Origin: Caldilineaceae bacterium
Lineage (GTDB): Bacteria; Chloroflexota; Anaerolineae; Caldilineales; Caldilineaceae
Direction of reading: 5' to 3'
DNA: 64,000 nucleotides
Assembly: GCA_019637685.1 (NCBI GenBank)
Contig: JAHBVF010000003.1
Coordinates: 1-64,000 of the forward strand
The first letter of the stretch is position 1, and each line of letters opens with the position of its first letter. The notes beneath the pieces are model-generated. The model was not told the origin of the DNA. It did no database searches and saw only the letters and a program-made list of their open reading frames with translations. Positions 49,934 to 58,154 of this stretch are shown piece after piece. The translations under genes were made by a program, and so were the position numbers.

Positions 49934-51409
49934 ATGCGTATCGGAATTGCCAACTTCAGCCACGAATCCAACACCTTTGCCGCTGCCTCCACCCCGCTGG
50001 ATGCCTTTCGCGTCTACCGGGGGCAGGAAGTCATCGACCACTACACCCACACCTTCCACGAAGTGGCCGGATACATTGCCGGCGCGGAAGAATACGATTT
50101 TGATCTGGCACCCCTCTTTTCTGCCAACGCTACTCCGGCCGGGCCGTTGACCGTCGAAGCCTATGAGACGCTTGTGGGCGAACTGCTCGACTCCATCCGC
50201 GCGGCCATGCCCCTGGACGGCCTGCTCTTGGCCCTGCACGGCGCGATGGTGGCCGAGGAATATCCCCAGGCCGACGGCGAGACTGTGCGCCGGGTGCGGG
50301 CACTGGTGGGACCGGATTTCCCACTGGTCGTCACCCACGACTATCACGGCAATGTGCCGCCCCAGCTGGTGGCCGACGCGGACGGGCTGATTATCTACAA
50401 AACCTGCCCCCACATCGACCAGAAAGAACGGGGCATCGAAGCCGCGGAACTGGTCGCCCGCACAGCCCGCCGGGATGTGCAGCCGGTTTCGGCAATTGTC
50501 AAAACACCGGTCGTCTTCAACATCGCCTTCCACAACACCAGCAGCGGCCCGATGAAACCCCTGATGGACGCGGCCATTGCCCTGGAGCAGCAGCCGGGCA
50601 TCCTCTCCGTCAGCATCGCCGCGGGCTACCAATACGCGGATGTGCCCTGGATGGGGCCGTCGATTGTCGTCATTGCCGACGGCGACGAAGCCCTGGCCCA
50701 ACGGGAGGCCGAGCGTCTGGGTCAGATGATGTGGGACGTGCGGGATCAGCTTGTCCCCCGCATCCCCAGCGCGGCGGAGGCCGTGGCCACGGCGATGGGG
50801 AGCAGCGCATTTCCGGTTTCGCTCTTTGAGCTGGGCGACAATGTGGGGGGCGGCAGCGCGGGGGACGCCACGATTATTCTAGAGGAATTGCTGCGCCAGA
50901 AGGCCGACGGCTGGGTGGTGAGCCTTTACGACCCGGAATCCGTCGCGCAATGCGTGGCCGCGGGCATCGGCGGGCAGGTGGACCTGCGCACCGGCGGCAA
51001 GCTGGACGACCAGCACGGGCCAACCCTGGCCATCAGCGGGCGGGTGCGCACCATCCACGACGGCACCTACGAAGAGACCGAACGCCGTCACGGGGGCGCG
51101 CGCTACGGCGATCAGGGGCTGGCCGTTGTGGTGGAGGTCAACCGCAGCGCACCGGGCAAAGGCGGGCTGCTGATTCTCAACAGCAAGCGGGTGGCCCCTA
51201 TGAGCATCCACCAGATCACGTGCATGGGCATCCAGCCCCAGCAGCAGAAGATTCTGGTTGCCAAAGGCGCGGTCGCGCCCAGGGCCGCCTATGAGCCGGT
51301 CAGCGCGCGTATCATCGAAGTGGACACAGCCGGTGCCACCTCCATCAGCCGCCCCGCCGCGGAGTTCCAGCGGGCGCGCAAGGAGTTGTACGAGTGGAGC
51401 AGGGCGTGA
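49934..51409 (+). CDS. M81/MlrC-family metallohydrolase
   Basis: A 491-aa protein 7 bp after the MalG-like gene, with AAAGGA upstream. The MlrC (microcystinase C) plan is visible: the N-terminal RIGIANFSHESNTFAAAST with a probable metal Glu and His, LLLALHGAMVAEEYPQADGE, THDYHGNVPPQLV, YKTCPHIDQKERG, and a C-terminal domain with ELGDNVGGGSAGDAT and NSKRVAPMSIHQITCMGI. Characterised MlrC cleaves linear microcystin, but most members sit near transporters and have unknown substrates. In this operon an amide or sugar-derived substrate is more likely than microcystin. Confidence 0.9.
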   Translation: MRIGIANFSHESNTFAAASTPLDAFRVYRGQEVIDHYTHTFHEVAGYIAGAEEYDFDLAPLFSANATPAGPLTVEAYETLVGELLDSIRAAMPLDGLLLALHGAMVAEEYPQADGETVRRVRALVGPDFPLVVTHDYHGNVPPQLVADADGLIIYKTCPHIDQKERGIEAAELVARTARRDVQPVSAIVKTPVVFNIAFHNTSSGPMKPLMDAAIALEQQPGILSVSIAAGYQYADVPWMGPSIVVIADGDEALAQREAERLGQMMWDVRDQLVPRIPSAAEAVATAMGSSAFPVSLFELGDNVGGGSAGDATIILEELLRQKADGWVVSLYDPESVAQCVAAGIGGQVDLRTGGKLDDQHGPTLAISGRVRTIHDGTYEETERRHGGARYGDQGLAVVVEVNRSAPGKGGLLILNSKRVAPMSIHQITCMGIQPQQQKILVAKGAVAPRAAYEPVSARIIEVDTAGATSISRPAAEFQRARKELYEWSRA

Positions 51410-51421
51410 GGCGTAAAGCGT

Positions 51422-51483
51422 GAGGAGTGATGCGTGAAATGTGAGAGGATTTGGGCCATCTCCCATTTCACGCATCACTCCTC
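51422..51483. terminator. Bidirectional hairpin between convergent genes
   Basis: Twenty-five-bp arms with one mismatch (51422-51446 and 51459-51483), loop 12 nt. The stem is made of words such as GAGGAGTGATGCGTGAAATG, and GCGTGAG-like words also occur just before it. It lies between the MlrC-like stop (plus) and the DUF1801 stop (minus). Confidence 0.8.
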
Positions 51484-51491
51484 TATTTCCG

Positions 51492-51905
51492 TCAGTTGTT
51501 CGTCGCCTGCATATGCGCGACGGACGCGATCACCAGTTGGCGCAGCACATCCCAATCCACATCGGAAAGCCGTTTGATGTAGAGGCAGGACTTGCCCGTA
51601 CTGTGCTTGCCCAGGTCTGCCAGCAGTGCTTCGTAGCGATCAAAACCGGCCATAATATAAAGGGTCAAGTTCTGCTTGCGCGGTGAGAAGCCGACCAGAA
51701 ACCACTCTGCTGCCCGGCCGCTGGCGTACTTGTAATGATACTCGCCAAAGCCGACAATCGACGCGCCCCACATTTTGGCGGGTGCGCCGGTCGCTTCCTC
51801 CATCAATTCCAGCAGCGCGAAGCAATCTTCCCGTCGCTTTTCGTCCACACTGTGCAGAAAAGCCTCCACACTGGCGTCGTTCTGTTGGGTCTTCAATACA
51901 GCCAA
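51492..51905 (-). CDS. DUF1801 domain protein
   Basis: A TTG start at 51905 is preferred because GGAGGAGG lies 7 nt upstream; an in-frame ATG at 51938 would place that strong ribosome site inside the gene. The 137-aa product shows the DUF1801 pattern: DEKRREDCFALLELMEEATG, KMWGASIVGFGEYHYKYASG, EWFLVGFSPRKQNLTLYIM, LGKHSTGKSCLYIKRLSDVD. The fold is small and soluble; the function of the family is unknown. It is on the strand opposite to the rightward operon, as is the sulfatase upstream. Confidence 0.85.
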   Translation of the reverse strand: MAVLKTQQNDASVEAFLHSVDEKRREDCFALLELMEEATGAPAKMWGASIVGFGEYHYKYASGRAAEWFLVGFSPRKQNLTLYIMAGFDRYEALLADLGKHSTGKSCLYIKRLSDVDWDVLRQLVIASVAHMQATNN

Positions 51906-51969
51906 GCAACTGCCTCCTCCCGTACAATTTTTCCTCATTGATCGCTACAAAAGCCAGGGATGGTTTCAT

Positions 51970-53322
51970 CTATGAAAACGCCTCGGCCTCGCTCACTTTG
52001 CGTTGACCCTTCGGAATTTCTGGCGCGTTGTGGATCAGCGGCGCGCTTTCGCCTGCCTGCACCATCCGCCGGATCAGACGCTCCTTCAGCACATCGCTGG
52101 TACGGCGGTGGCTCTCCCAGCCGATGAGATTGGTCAATTCGTAGGGGTCGTACTCTAGATCGTAGAGATACTGCTCCACATATTCGTCCGAGTCGGCATC
52201 CTGGCTGCCCTGTTTGTCCGGCGCGGTGACGCCGTACTTCCAGCGTTTGGTGCGCACGGCCCGCCCCACCTGGCTTTCGCTGATCTGGATGAAGGCTTCT
52301 TCGGGCCAGTCCACTGCCTCCCGGTTGACCAGCGGCAGCACCGATCGCCCTTCCATCTGCGCGGGGATGGGCAGCCCCGCCGCGTCCAGCAGGGTGGGGG
52401 GCAGATCCACGAGGCTGATCATCTCACGGATTTCGCCGCCGCCGGTGAAGCCCGGCCCGATCAGCGCGGTGGGCAGGCGCACGGATGCCTCGTGGCAGGA
52501 GCGTTTGTATTCGCTGTTGCGGGTCTTGAAATGGCAGCCGTGATCCGTCGTGTAGAGAATAATTGTATTGTCCAGCATCTCCAGACTTTTCAGGCTGTCG
52601 GTCATGCGGCCCAGGGCCTCATCCAGCCGTTTGATCATCCCCCAATAGCCGCCCAAATGCTGCTGGCTGGAACCGCCCAGCGCGGCCAAATCCGGCGGCG
52701 TCCAGCGGCCCGCGTAGCGCTCCCGATAGCCGTCGGGCGGCGGGTAGTCGTCCAGATGGTTCTGGTGGTGGGGTTCGATGTAGGAAATGAAGAGGAAGAA
52801 GGGGTTTTCCTGGTGGCTGTCGATGTAGCGGATCACGGCGTCGGTCTGGGCGTCCACCCGGTAGCCGGGCAGCTTGACCCGCTGCTGATCGTTGTCATAC
52901 ATCACCATATCGTAGGCGTCGGAGGTGAATTCCAGCAGATTGGAAGCCAGCCAGTAGTCGTAGCCGCCCCGCTGCTCCGGGGGCACCGCGCCGTCATATT
53001 TGTTCTCGGCCAGATGCCACTTGCCGATATAGCCCGTGTCGTAGCCGCCCGCCTTGAAGAAATGGGCCATCGTTTGCAAGTCCTGGCGCAGGGGGATGCC
53101 GTTGCGCCAGGAGCCGGTGTTGGTGGCGTACATCCCCGTTTGCAGGCAGGAGCGGGCGGGACCGCAGACGGGCTGGCAGGTGACAGTCGTGTGCAGGTGG
53201 GTTCCTGCGCGGGCCATGCGGTCGAAGTTGGGCGTCAGGTCCAGGGGGTTGCCGTGGACGCCGGTGCTGTCCCAGCGCTGCTGGTCGGTGAAGAAGACGA
53301 TGATATTGGGTTTGTCGCTCAC
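51970..53322 (-). CDS. Sulfatase (formylglycine-dependent type I)
   Basis: A GTG start (53320-53322) with CAGGAG 6 nt upstream gives 450 aa beginning VSDKPNIIVFFTDQQRWDS, the usual start of this family; the longer frame from a TTG adds non-family residues. Metal Asp13 (TDQQ) and the formylglycine site CGPAR (Cys53) followed by SCLQTG are present, as are YIGKWHL, FISYIEPHHQNH and YTTDHGCH. The enzyme hydrolyses sulfate esters after Cys-to-formylglycine maturation. There is no signal peptide, so it would act on imported sulfated sugars in the cytoplasm. It neighbours GH88 and uronate genes, supporting a sulfated uronic-acid glycan substrate. Confidence 0.92.
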   Translation of the reverse strand: MSDKPNIIVFFTDQQRWDSTGVHGNPLDLTPNFDRMARAGTHLHTTVTCQPVCGPARSCLQTGMYATNTGSWRNGIPLRQDLQTMAHFFKAGGYDTGYIGKWHLAENKYDGAVPPEQRGGYDYWLASNLLEFTSDAYDMVMYDNDQQRVKLPGYRVDAQTDAVIRYIDSHQENPFFLFISYIEPHHQNHLDDYPPPDGYRERYAGRWTPPDLAALGGSSQQHLGGYWGMIKRLDEALGRMTDSLKSLEMLDNTIILYTTDHGCHFKTRNSEYKRSCHEASVRLPTALIGPGFTGGGEIREMISLVDLPPTLLDAAGLPIPAQMEGRSVLPLVNREAVDWPEEAFIQISESQVGRAVRTKRWKYGVTAPDKQGSQDADSDEYVEQYLYDLEYDPYELTNLIGWESHRRTSDVLKERLIRRMVQAGESAPLIHNAPEIPKGQRKVSEAEAFS

Positions 53323-53380
53323 GATTTTCTCCTGGGGTGGGATGGGAAGGCAGAATGGAACGCGGATGACACAGCGGTGT

Positions 53381-53422
53381 CCCTTCAATGAACTCAGGAC
53401 ATCGTCTGAGCCTGTTGAAGGG
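53381..53422. repeat. Palindromic dispersed-repeat-like element
   Basis: CCCTTCAA...CTCAG (53381-53395) pairs with CTGAG...TTGAAGGG (53406-53422). The words resemble the CTTCGACAAGCTCAG / CTGAGCCTGTCGAAG palindrome seen scattered in many bacterial genomes. A partial relative (TTTCGACAGGCTTAA) occurs near 54935. Downstream to 53490 lie CGGATA / GCGGAAATC / GCGAAATCTGCG words of another common intergenic repeat. Confidence 0.5.
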
Positions 53423-53564
53423 AAAGGACGGATAGTCGCGGATAAAAATTTGCGGAAATCGGCGGTCTCTGCGAAATCTGCGTTCTGGTTGAGGATACCG
53501 AAAGACTATAGTACAATTCTACACTACATCCCGCCTCACGACCACCCACTTCTGGAGAAACGCA

Positions 53565-54671
53565 ATGATCGACACAGTCCGCCTACAAGACAAATGCCGT
53601 ACTGCCCTGGATTTTGCCGCGGGCCAGCTACGCAATCTGGTGGAAAATCACCCCGACTATTTCCCGATGTACACCCAAAACGGCCAATGGAAGCACGGCG
53701 GCGAGGCCTGGACCAACTGGTGCGAGGGCTTTCTGGGCGGCCAGTTGTGGATACTCCATCGCCACACCGGCGACGCCTATTTCCGGGAGAAAGCCGAACA
53801 CTACTCCCGCCATCTGGAAGAGCGCAAATGGGACCGCAATGTCCACGATTTGGGCTTCCTCTTCTGGTCCACCTGGCGGCGCTGGTATGAACTGACCGGC
53901 GACCCGACCCTCAACGAGACAGTCATCCAGGCGGGCAAGACGATGGGTCTGCGCTTCAAAGAGAAGGGCGAATACCTGCGCTCTTTTGTCTCCGACGAGA
54001 GCCTTTTCATCGATATTATGATGAATGTGGGGATTATCTTCTACGCCGCGCAGCAGAGCGACGACGCCGACCTGCTCAGCATCGCCAATCGCCACTGCCT
54101 GACCACCCGGCGCTATCTGGTGCGGGGGGACGGCAGCACCAGCCACGAGGGGCTGTTCAATCTGGAGACGGGCGAGTTTATCCGCCAGAGCACCCACCAG
54201 GGCTGGCGGGACGACTCTTCCTGGGCGCGAGGGCTGGCCTGGTCGCTCTATGGCTTTGGCACAGCCTACAGTTTCACCGGCGACGCCCGCTATTTGCAGA
54301 CCGCGGAACTCAACGCCCAGTTCTACATCGAAAATACCGGGGCCGACGGCGTGCCACCCAACGACTGGGCAGAAAAGAATGCCCGCAACCCCTACGAATC
54401 CTCCGCCGCGGCCATCGCGGCCAGCGGGCTGATCAACCTGAGCCGCATCACCGGCGATCCGACCCGCGCCCGGCTCTATCACGACTACGCGCTGCAGATT
54501 GTGGATATCCTGACCGGCCCCGAATTTCTGGCGAACGAGACGCCGGGCTGGGAGGGCGTGCTGAAACAGGGGATGTATCACGAGCGCCTGGGGTTGGGCG
54601 TGAATGAAAGTGTGATGTGGGGCGATTATTTCTTCCTGGAGGCGGTGAGTAAAGTGCTGGGGTATGAGTAG
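53565..54671 (+). CDS. GH88 unsaturated glucuronyl hydrolase
   Basis: A 368-aa alpha/alpha-barrel protein with CTGGAGA upstream of the ATG. Asp95 in NVHDLGF and Asp150 in SLFIDIMMN fit the two key aspartates of the family; QSTHQGWRDDSSWARGLAWS and NPYESSAAAIAASGL are also typical. GH88 enzymes hydrate and release the 4,5-unsaturated uronic acid from oligosaccharides made by polysaccharide lyases. With no signal peptide it should act in the cytoplasm on imported oligosaccharides. It begins a run of rightward genes ending in a tagaturonate-epimerase-like enzyme, which supports uronate catabolism. Confidence 0.92.
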   Translation: MIDTVRLQDKCRTALDFAAGQLRNLVENHPDYFPMYTQNGQWKHGGEAWTNWCEGFLGGQLWILHRHTGDAYFREKAEHYSRHLEERKWDRNVHDLGFLFWSTWRRWYELTGDPTLNETVIQAGKTMGLRFKEKGEYLRSFVSDESLFIDIMMNVGIIFYAAQQSDDADLLSIANRHCLTTRRYLVRGDGSTSHEGLFNLETGEFIRQSTHQGWRDDSSWARGLAWSLYGFGTAYSFTGDARYLQTAELNAQFYIENTGADGVPPNDWAEKNARNPYESSAAAIAASGLINLSRITGDPTRARLYHDYALQIVDILTGPEFLANETPGWEGVLKQGMYHERLGLGVNESVMWGDYFFLEAVSKVLGYE

Positions 54672-55126
54672 CGCGGACGACCCTTCCACTTCCACGGGGG
54701 ACGGTACATCTCACAAAGGCCAGAGCCAAGACAGCCGTATTCACGCCTTGGCGTGGATACAGCGGCGGCGCGGATAGCATCGTTCAGTCAACTGGCTGGC
54801 ATCTGCTACCAGCGGATATTTTTCTGGTGCGTCTGTTCTCAAGCGATACTATTTTGAAACCGAGAGGTTTCCCTGGCCAGATACGCTGGTTGATCCTGAC
54901 GAAACCGTTCCTCGGTTTTGTCGGACCCGCTTGGTTTCGACAGGCTTAACCCGTGCTAATCAAGCCCCGGTTTTCAATCGAGCAGCACTGAGGCTTGAAA
55001 ATTCCGGCAAAATGATTGGCGACAGACGAAATCCACACAACACTTGGCGCGGCATCTTGTCCCTTCTCCCATCACCAGATACAATAGTCACATAGGGTTT
55101 GGCATCATCCGTTTGGAGCGTATTCA
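54672..55126. other. Intergenic region with a small hairpin, no gene seen
   Basis: A gap of about 455 bp between the GH88 and SDR genes. The frames here are short and low in coding character. A 10-bp hairpin with one G-T pair lies at 54898-54922 (GACGAAACCG / CGGTTTTGTC, 5-nt loop), followed by a fragment resembling the 53381 palindrome. The promoter of the SDR gene cluster may be here but I cannot point to it. Confidence 0.45.
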
Positions 55127-55897
55127 ATGCAAAAAACAGCCATCGTCACCGGCGGCAGCCGGGGCATCGGGCGGGGCATCTGTCTGGGACTGGCCGCGGC
55201 TGGCTGGGCTGTCGTCGTCAACTATCGGGGCAACGCCGCGGCCGCGCAGGAAGCCGCGGAGCTGGTGGAGCAGGCGGGCGGTCAGGCGCTGATCGTCCAG
55301 GCCGACATCGGCGCGGCAGAAGACCGGGAGCGGCTGGTAGCCGAGACGCTGGCCCGCTTTGGCCGCATCGACCTGCTGGTCAACAACGCGGGGATGGCCC
55401 CCCGGGTGCGCGCCGACCTGCTGGAGACCGGCGAGGCGTCCTACGACGAAGTGATGGCCGTCAATTTGAAGGGGCCATTCTTCCTCACCCAGCGGGTGGC
55501 GAAGGCGATGATCCAACTGGCCGAAAGTGAGGAGGACGCCCGCCCCGCGATTGTCAATATCGGCTCCATCAGCGCCTATGCCGCCAGCATCAACCGGGGC
55601 GAGTATTGCCTCTCCAAAGCCGGGATGGGAATGATGACCGCGCTCTTTGCGGACCGTCTGGCCCCCCACGGCATCAACGTCTACGAGGTGCGACCCGGCA
55701 TCATTGAAACCGATATGACCAGCGGCGTCAAAGGCAAATACGACGCGCTCATCGATGGCGGCCTCACCCCCATCCGCCGCTGGGGTCAGCCGGAGGACAT
55801 CGCGGCCGCGGTCGTTGCTTTGGCCGAAGGCGCGTTCCCCTTTTCCACGGGGGAGATTTTCAATGTGGACGGCGGCTTTCATATGCGGAGATTGTGA
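55127..55897 (+). CDS. Short-chain dehydrogenase/reductase
   Basis: A 256-aa classical SDR of normal length. Cofactor motif TGGSRGIG at 8-15, NNAG at 86-89, catalytic Ser147 or 149, Tyr160 and Lys164 (YCLSK), then [10 protein letters not shown]. Arg12 and Asn32-Tyr33-Arg34 after the second strand favour NADP(H). It is annotated FabG-like by fold only; here it probably oxidises or reduces a sugar or uronate derivative (for example a keto-deoxy-uronate reductase, a known partner of GH88). Ribosome site GGAG 8 nt upstream. A hairpin follows the stop directly. Confidence 0.9.
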   Translation: MQKTAIVTGGSRGIGRGICLGLAAAGWAVVVNYRGNAAAAQEAAELVEQAGGQALIVQADIGAAEDRERLVAETLARFGRIDLLVNNAGMAPRVRADLLETGEASYDEVMAVNLKGPFFLTQRVAKAMIQLAESEEDARPAIVNIGSISAYAASINRGEYCLSKAGMGMMTALFADRLAPHGINVYEVRPGIIETDMTSGVKGKYDALIDGGLTPIRRWGQPEDIAAAVVALAEGAFPFSTGEIFNVDGGFHMRRL

Positions 55898-55899
55898 AG

Positions 55900-55941
55900 T
55901 GCTGCGTGCTGCGTAAGTAGTAAAGCACGCAGCACGCAGCA
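55900..55941 (+). terminator. Hairpin after the SDR gene
   Basis: Perfect 15-bp arms (55900-55914 and 55927-55941; TGCTGCGTGCTGCGT), 12-nt loop, 2 bp past the stop. The stem is the 7-bp word TGCTGCG repeated twice. Confidence 0.75.
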
Positions 55942-55982
55942 TCCAACTTCCCACCAGCCAATCCCAAAAGCGAGTATTCTCT

Positions 55983-58064
55983 ATGCCCACCCCCACCCCC
56001 ACCCCACTCCCCCTCCCATCCGACTACAACCCGGAAACCCATATGCTCGTCCACAGCGTCGAGACGGGCCGCTATCACGAGAGCCGCAAGGCCGCCCGCT
56101 TCGCCGCGGAGCTGGTCGCCAACGGCACGGCACAAGACCTGGCCCTGGCCGAAAAAGTGCTGGACGCGGTGCTGGCCTGCCAGGAGACCGACCCGGCCGA
56201 TCCCCACTACGGCAATTTCTATTGGATGGCCGAGGACAGCCACGTGGAGGACCTGAACGCGGTGGAGTTCTGCCTGGAATATCTGATTCCTATGATGCTG
56301 CGCCACAGCGAGCGGCTGGCAGAACCCTTGCAGCAGCGGGTGCTGGCCGCCATCCGCCTGGGGCTGGACGAAATCCGCCGCCTGGATGTGCTGGTGGCCT
56401 ATTCCAACATCACCGCGCTGGATGTGCTGAACACCTGTCTGGGCGGTGAACTGTTGGGCGACCCGACGATTGCTTCTCGTGGCTACACGAAGTTTCGCCA
56501 ATGGATCGGCTTCACCTGCCGCTCCGGCCACCCCATGGAATACAACAGCCCCACCTACACCGCGGTCACCCTCCACGCCCTGCACATCCTGACTGAATTG
56601 GTGCAGGACGCGGACACCCGCATCCGGGCGCGGGCCTTTGCCGCGCGCCTGGCCGTGAGCGCGGCCCTGCACATCCACCCCGGCACAGGCCGCTGGGCCG
56701 CGCCCCACAGCCGGGCCTATCATCCGTCAGTGGTGGGCGCGACCCCGCCGGAGATGGAACGGGTGCAGGGCTGGCTAGCCGATGGCACAATCCCGCCGTG
56801 GATTGCCGATGTGCTGACAGATCGCCCGGCCCGCTACACAATCAGCGAGACCGCAGAACGCAGCCGGGGCATCGGCTTCACCACCCGCATCACGCCCGCC
56901 TGGGCGCTGGGTGTGGCCTCCACCAGCACCCACAACCAGTCCGATGTCTGTATGCTCCACTATACCCGGCCCAGTGTTGAGAAGCCCAGTGTTGAGAAGC
57001 CCAGTATCGAAAAACCCGGCGTGCTCTACACCCGCTACGTCTTCAACGACAAGTGGTTCGGCGATTTCTACCACGCCACCGACCGCAGCCAGCAGCGCAA
57101 TCTCCTGGACGAGGGCGCGTTTTACGGGGTGATGGAGGACAACCGAGCCATCGGCGTCTATGCCGCGCAGAGCTTTTTACAGGGAACAAGCGCCAAAGCC
57201 ACTTTCATCTGGACGGGCTGCGCCGAGCCGGAAGAGGTCTGGATCGACGGGCAGCAGGTGACAGCCTTGCCCGCGGACCTGCCGCCCGGCGCCACAGTTG
57301 TGGTGGGCAGCGGCGATGTCTACACCGCCATCCGCCCCCTGACCCGCACGGCCCTGGGCAAAGAGACACCCGCCCGGCTGGTGGCCCGTGAAGGCGATCT
57401 GGTGCTGGAACTACACAACTACCGCGGCCCGGACAAGCGCTTCTGGGAGCAGCGCTGGCCCGGCGCGTTCTTCCAGGGCGTGCCCATCTGCGCCTATTAT
57501 TTGGAGGTGTCGGATCGCTCTGACTACACGAATGGCGCTGAAATGGCCCAGGCGTTGGCGGGCGGTGAACTCTCCGAAAGTCTGGATGCGCCCTACACTT
57601 TCCCCGCCGAGGGGGAGCGGCATTATTCGGCTTCCTACAGTCGGGACGGGCAGACCCTCGGCATTGATATCGACCTGATGGGCTGGCGGCTTCTGCGCCG
57701 CTGGGACAGCCGGGGCGATGTGGGCTGGCCGATGCTGAGCGCTTTTTCAGAGGATTTTCCCGCAGAGGCGCAGAGGCGCAGAGAAGATTCTGGTGCGCTC
57801 TATTTTGCACAGCAGAGCAATGAGGGACGGGTGGCCGCCGCGGGCGCGGTGGCGGAGTGCGCCGCGGCCGGGCTGTGGCTGTGGGGCAGCGAATCCGTGG
57901 GCCGTTGGGTGGCGGGCCATTTCGGCGAGGAAGCCGCCACACTGAAACTGACCACACCAGAAGGCAGCGTGACTGTTGCTGGAATGGGCGCGGGCCTCGT
58001 GCATTGGGACAGAGGCGAGGTTCGAGTCGAAGCGACAGGCGCGCCTGAAGTCAAAAAAGATTAG
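55983..58064 (+). CDS. Unrecognised 693-aa protein, possible glycan-active enzyme
   Basis: No signal peptide or membrane segment. The N-terminal third (about 30-320) is rich in paired helices (LALAEKVLDAVLACQETDP, GNFYWMAEDSHVEDLNAVEF, EYNSPTYTAVTLHALHIL), which resembles the alpha/alpha toroid of lyases and glycoside hydrolases. The middle and end look beta-rich. The layout recalls heparinase-like proteins, but I cannot assign a family. Two insertions stand out: a 15-bp tandem repeat giving PSVEK three times (56970-57014), and a stretch at about 57746-57790 (GCAGAGGC words, encoding AEAQRRRED) like a dispersed intergenic repeat kept in frame. The ribosome site is weak, so the start is uncertain. 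Context suggests action on uronic-acid oligosaccharides. Confidence 0.75.
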   Translation: MPTPTPTPLPLPSDYNPETHMLVHSVETGRYHESRKAARFAAELVANGTAQDLALAEKVLDAVLACQETDPADPHYGNFYWMAEDSHVEDLNAVEFCLEYLIPMMLRHSERLAEPLQQRVLAAIRLGLDEIRRLDVLVAYSNITALDVLNTCLGGELLGDPTIASRGYTKFRQWIGFTCRSGHPMEYNSPTYTAVTLHALHILTELVQDADTRIRARAFAARLAVSAALHIHPGTGRWAAPHSRAYHPSVVGATPPEMERVQGWLADGTIPPWIADVLTDRPARYTISETAERSRGIGFTTRITPAWALGVASTSTHNQSDVCMLHYTRPSVEKPSVEKPSIEKPGVLYTRYVFNDKWFGDFYHATDRSQQRNLLDEGAFYGVMEDNRAIGVYAAQSFLQGTSAKATFIWTGCAEPEEVWIDGQQVTALPADLPPGATVVVGSGDVYTAIRPLTRTALGKETPARLVAREGDLVLELHNYRGPDKRFWEQRWPGAFFQGVPICAYYLEVSDRSDYTNGAEMAQALAGGELSESLDAPYTFPAEGERHYSASYSRDGQTLGIDIDLMGWRLLRRWDSRGDVGWPMLSAFSEDFPAEAQRRREDSGALYFAQQSNEGRVAAAGAVAECAAAGLWLWGSESVGRWVAGHFGEEAATLKLTTPEGSVTVAGMGAGLVHWDRGEVRVEATGAPEVKKD
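56970..57014 (+). repeat. In-frame 15-bp tandem repeat (PSVEK x3)
   Basis: CCCAGTGTTGAGAAG occurs twice exactly (56970-56984, 56985-56999) and once with changes (57000-57014). Being 15 bp, copy-number change keeps the frame. It lies in a probable linker of the 693-aa protein. Confidence 0.9.
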
Positions 58065-58080
58065 CGCAAAGGGGCAAAGT

Positions 58081-58123
58081 TGCAAAGGCGCAAAGAGACC
58101 ACTGGAATCTTTGCATCTTTGCA
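58081..58123 (+). terminator. Hairpin after the 693-aa protein gene
   Basis: Sixteen-bp arms with two mismatches (58081-58096 and 58108-58123), loop 11 nt; the stem is GCAAAG repeated. Related GCAAAG words run from the stop codon onward. Confidence 0.5.
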
Positions 58124-58154
58124 TTGAAATTCATACCCACTGAGGAGAATTACT

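Noticed and set aside
49934-51409. Microcystin degradation (mlrC) as the function
   Set aside because: The family matches, but no mlrA, mlrB or mlrD partner is present and the gene is in a sugar-importer operon, so only the family is claimed.
55127-55897. Fatty acid synthesis FabG
   Set aside because: SDR motifs alone do not give the substrate, and no fatty acid genes are nearby; the setting is sugar catabolism.
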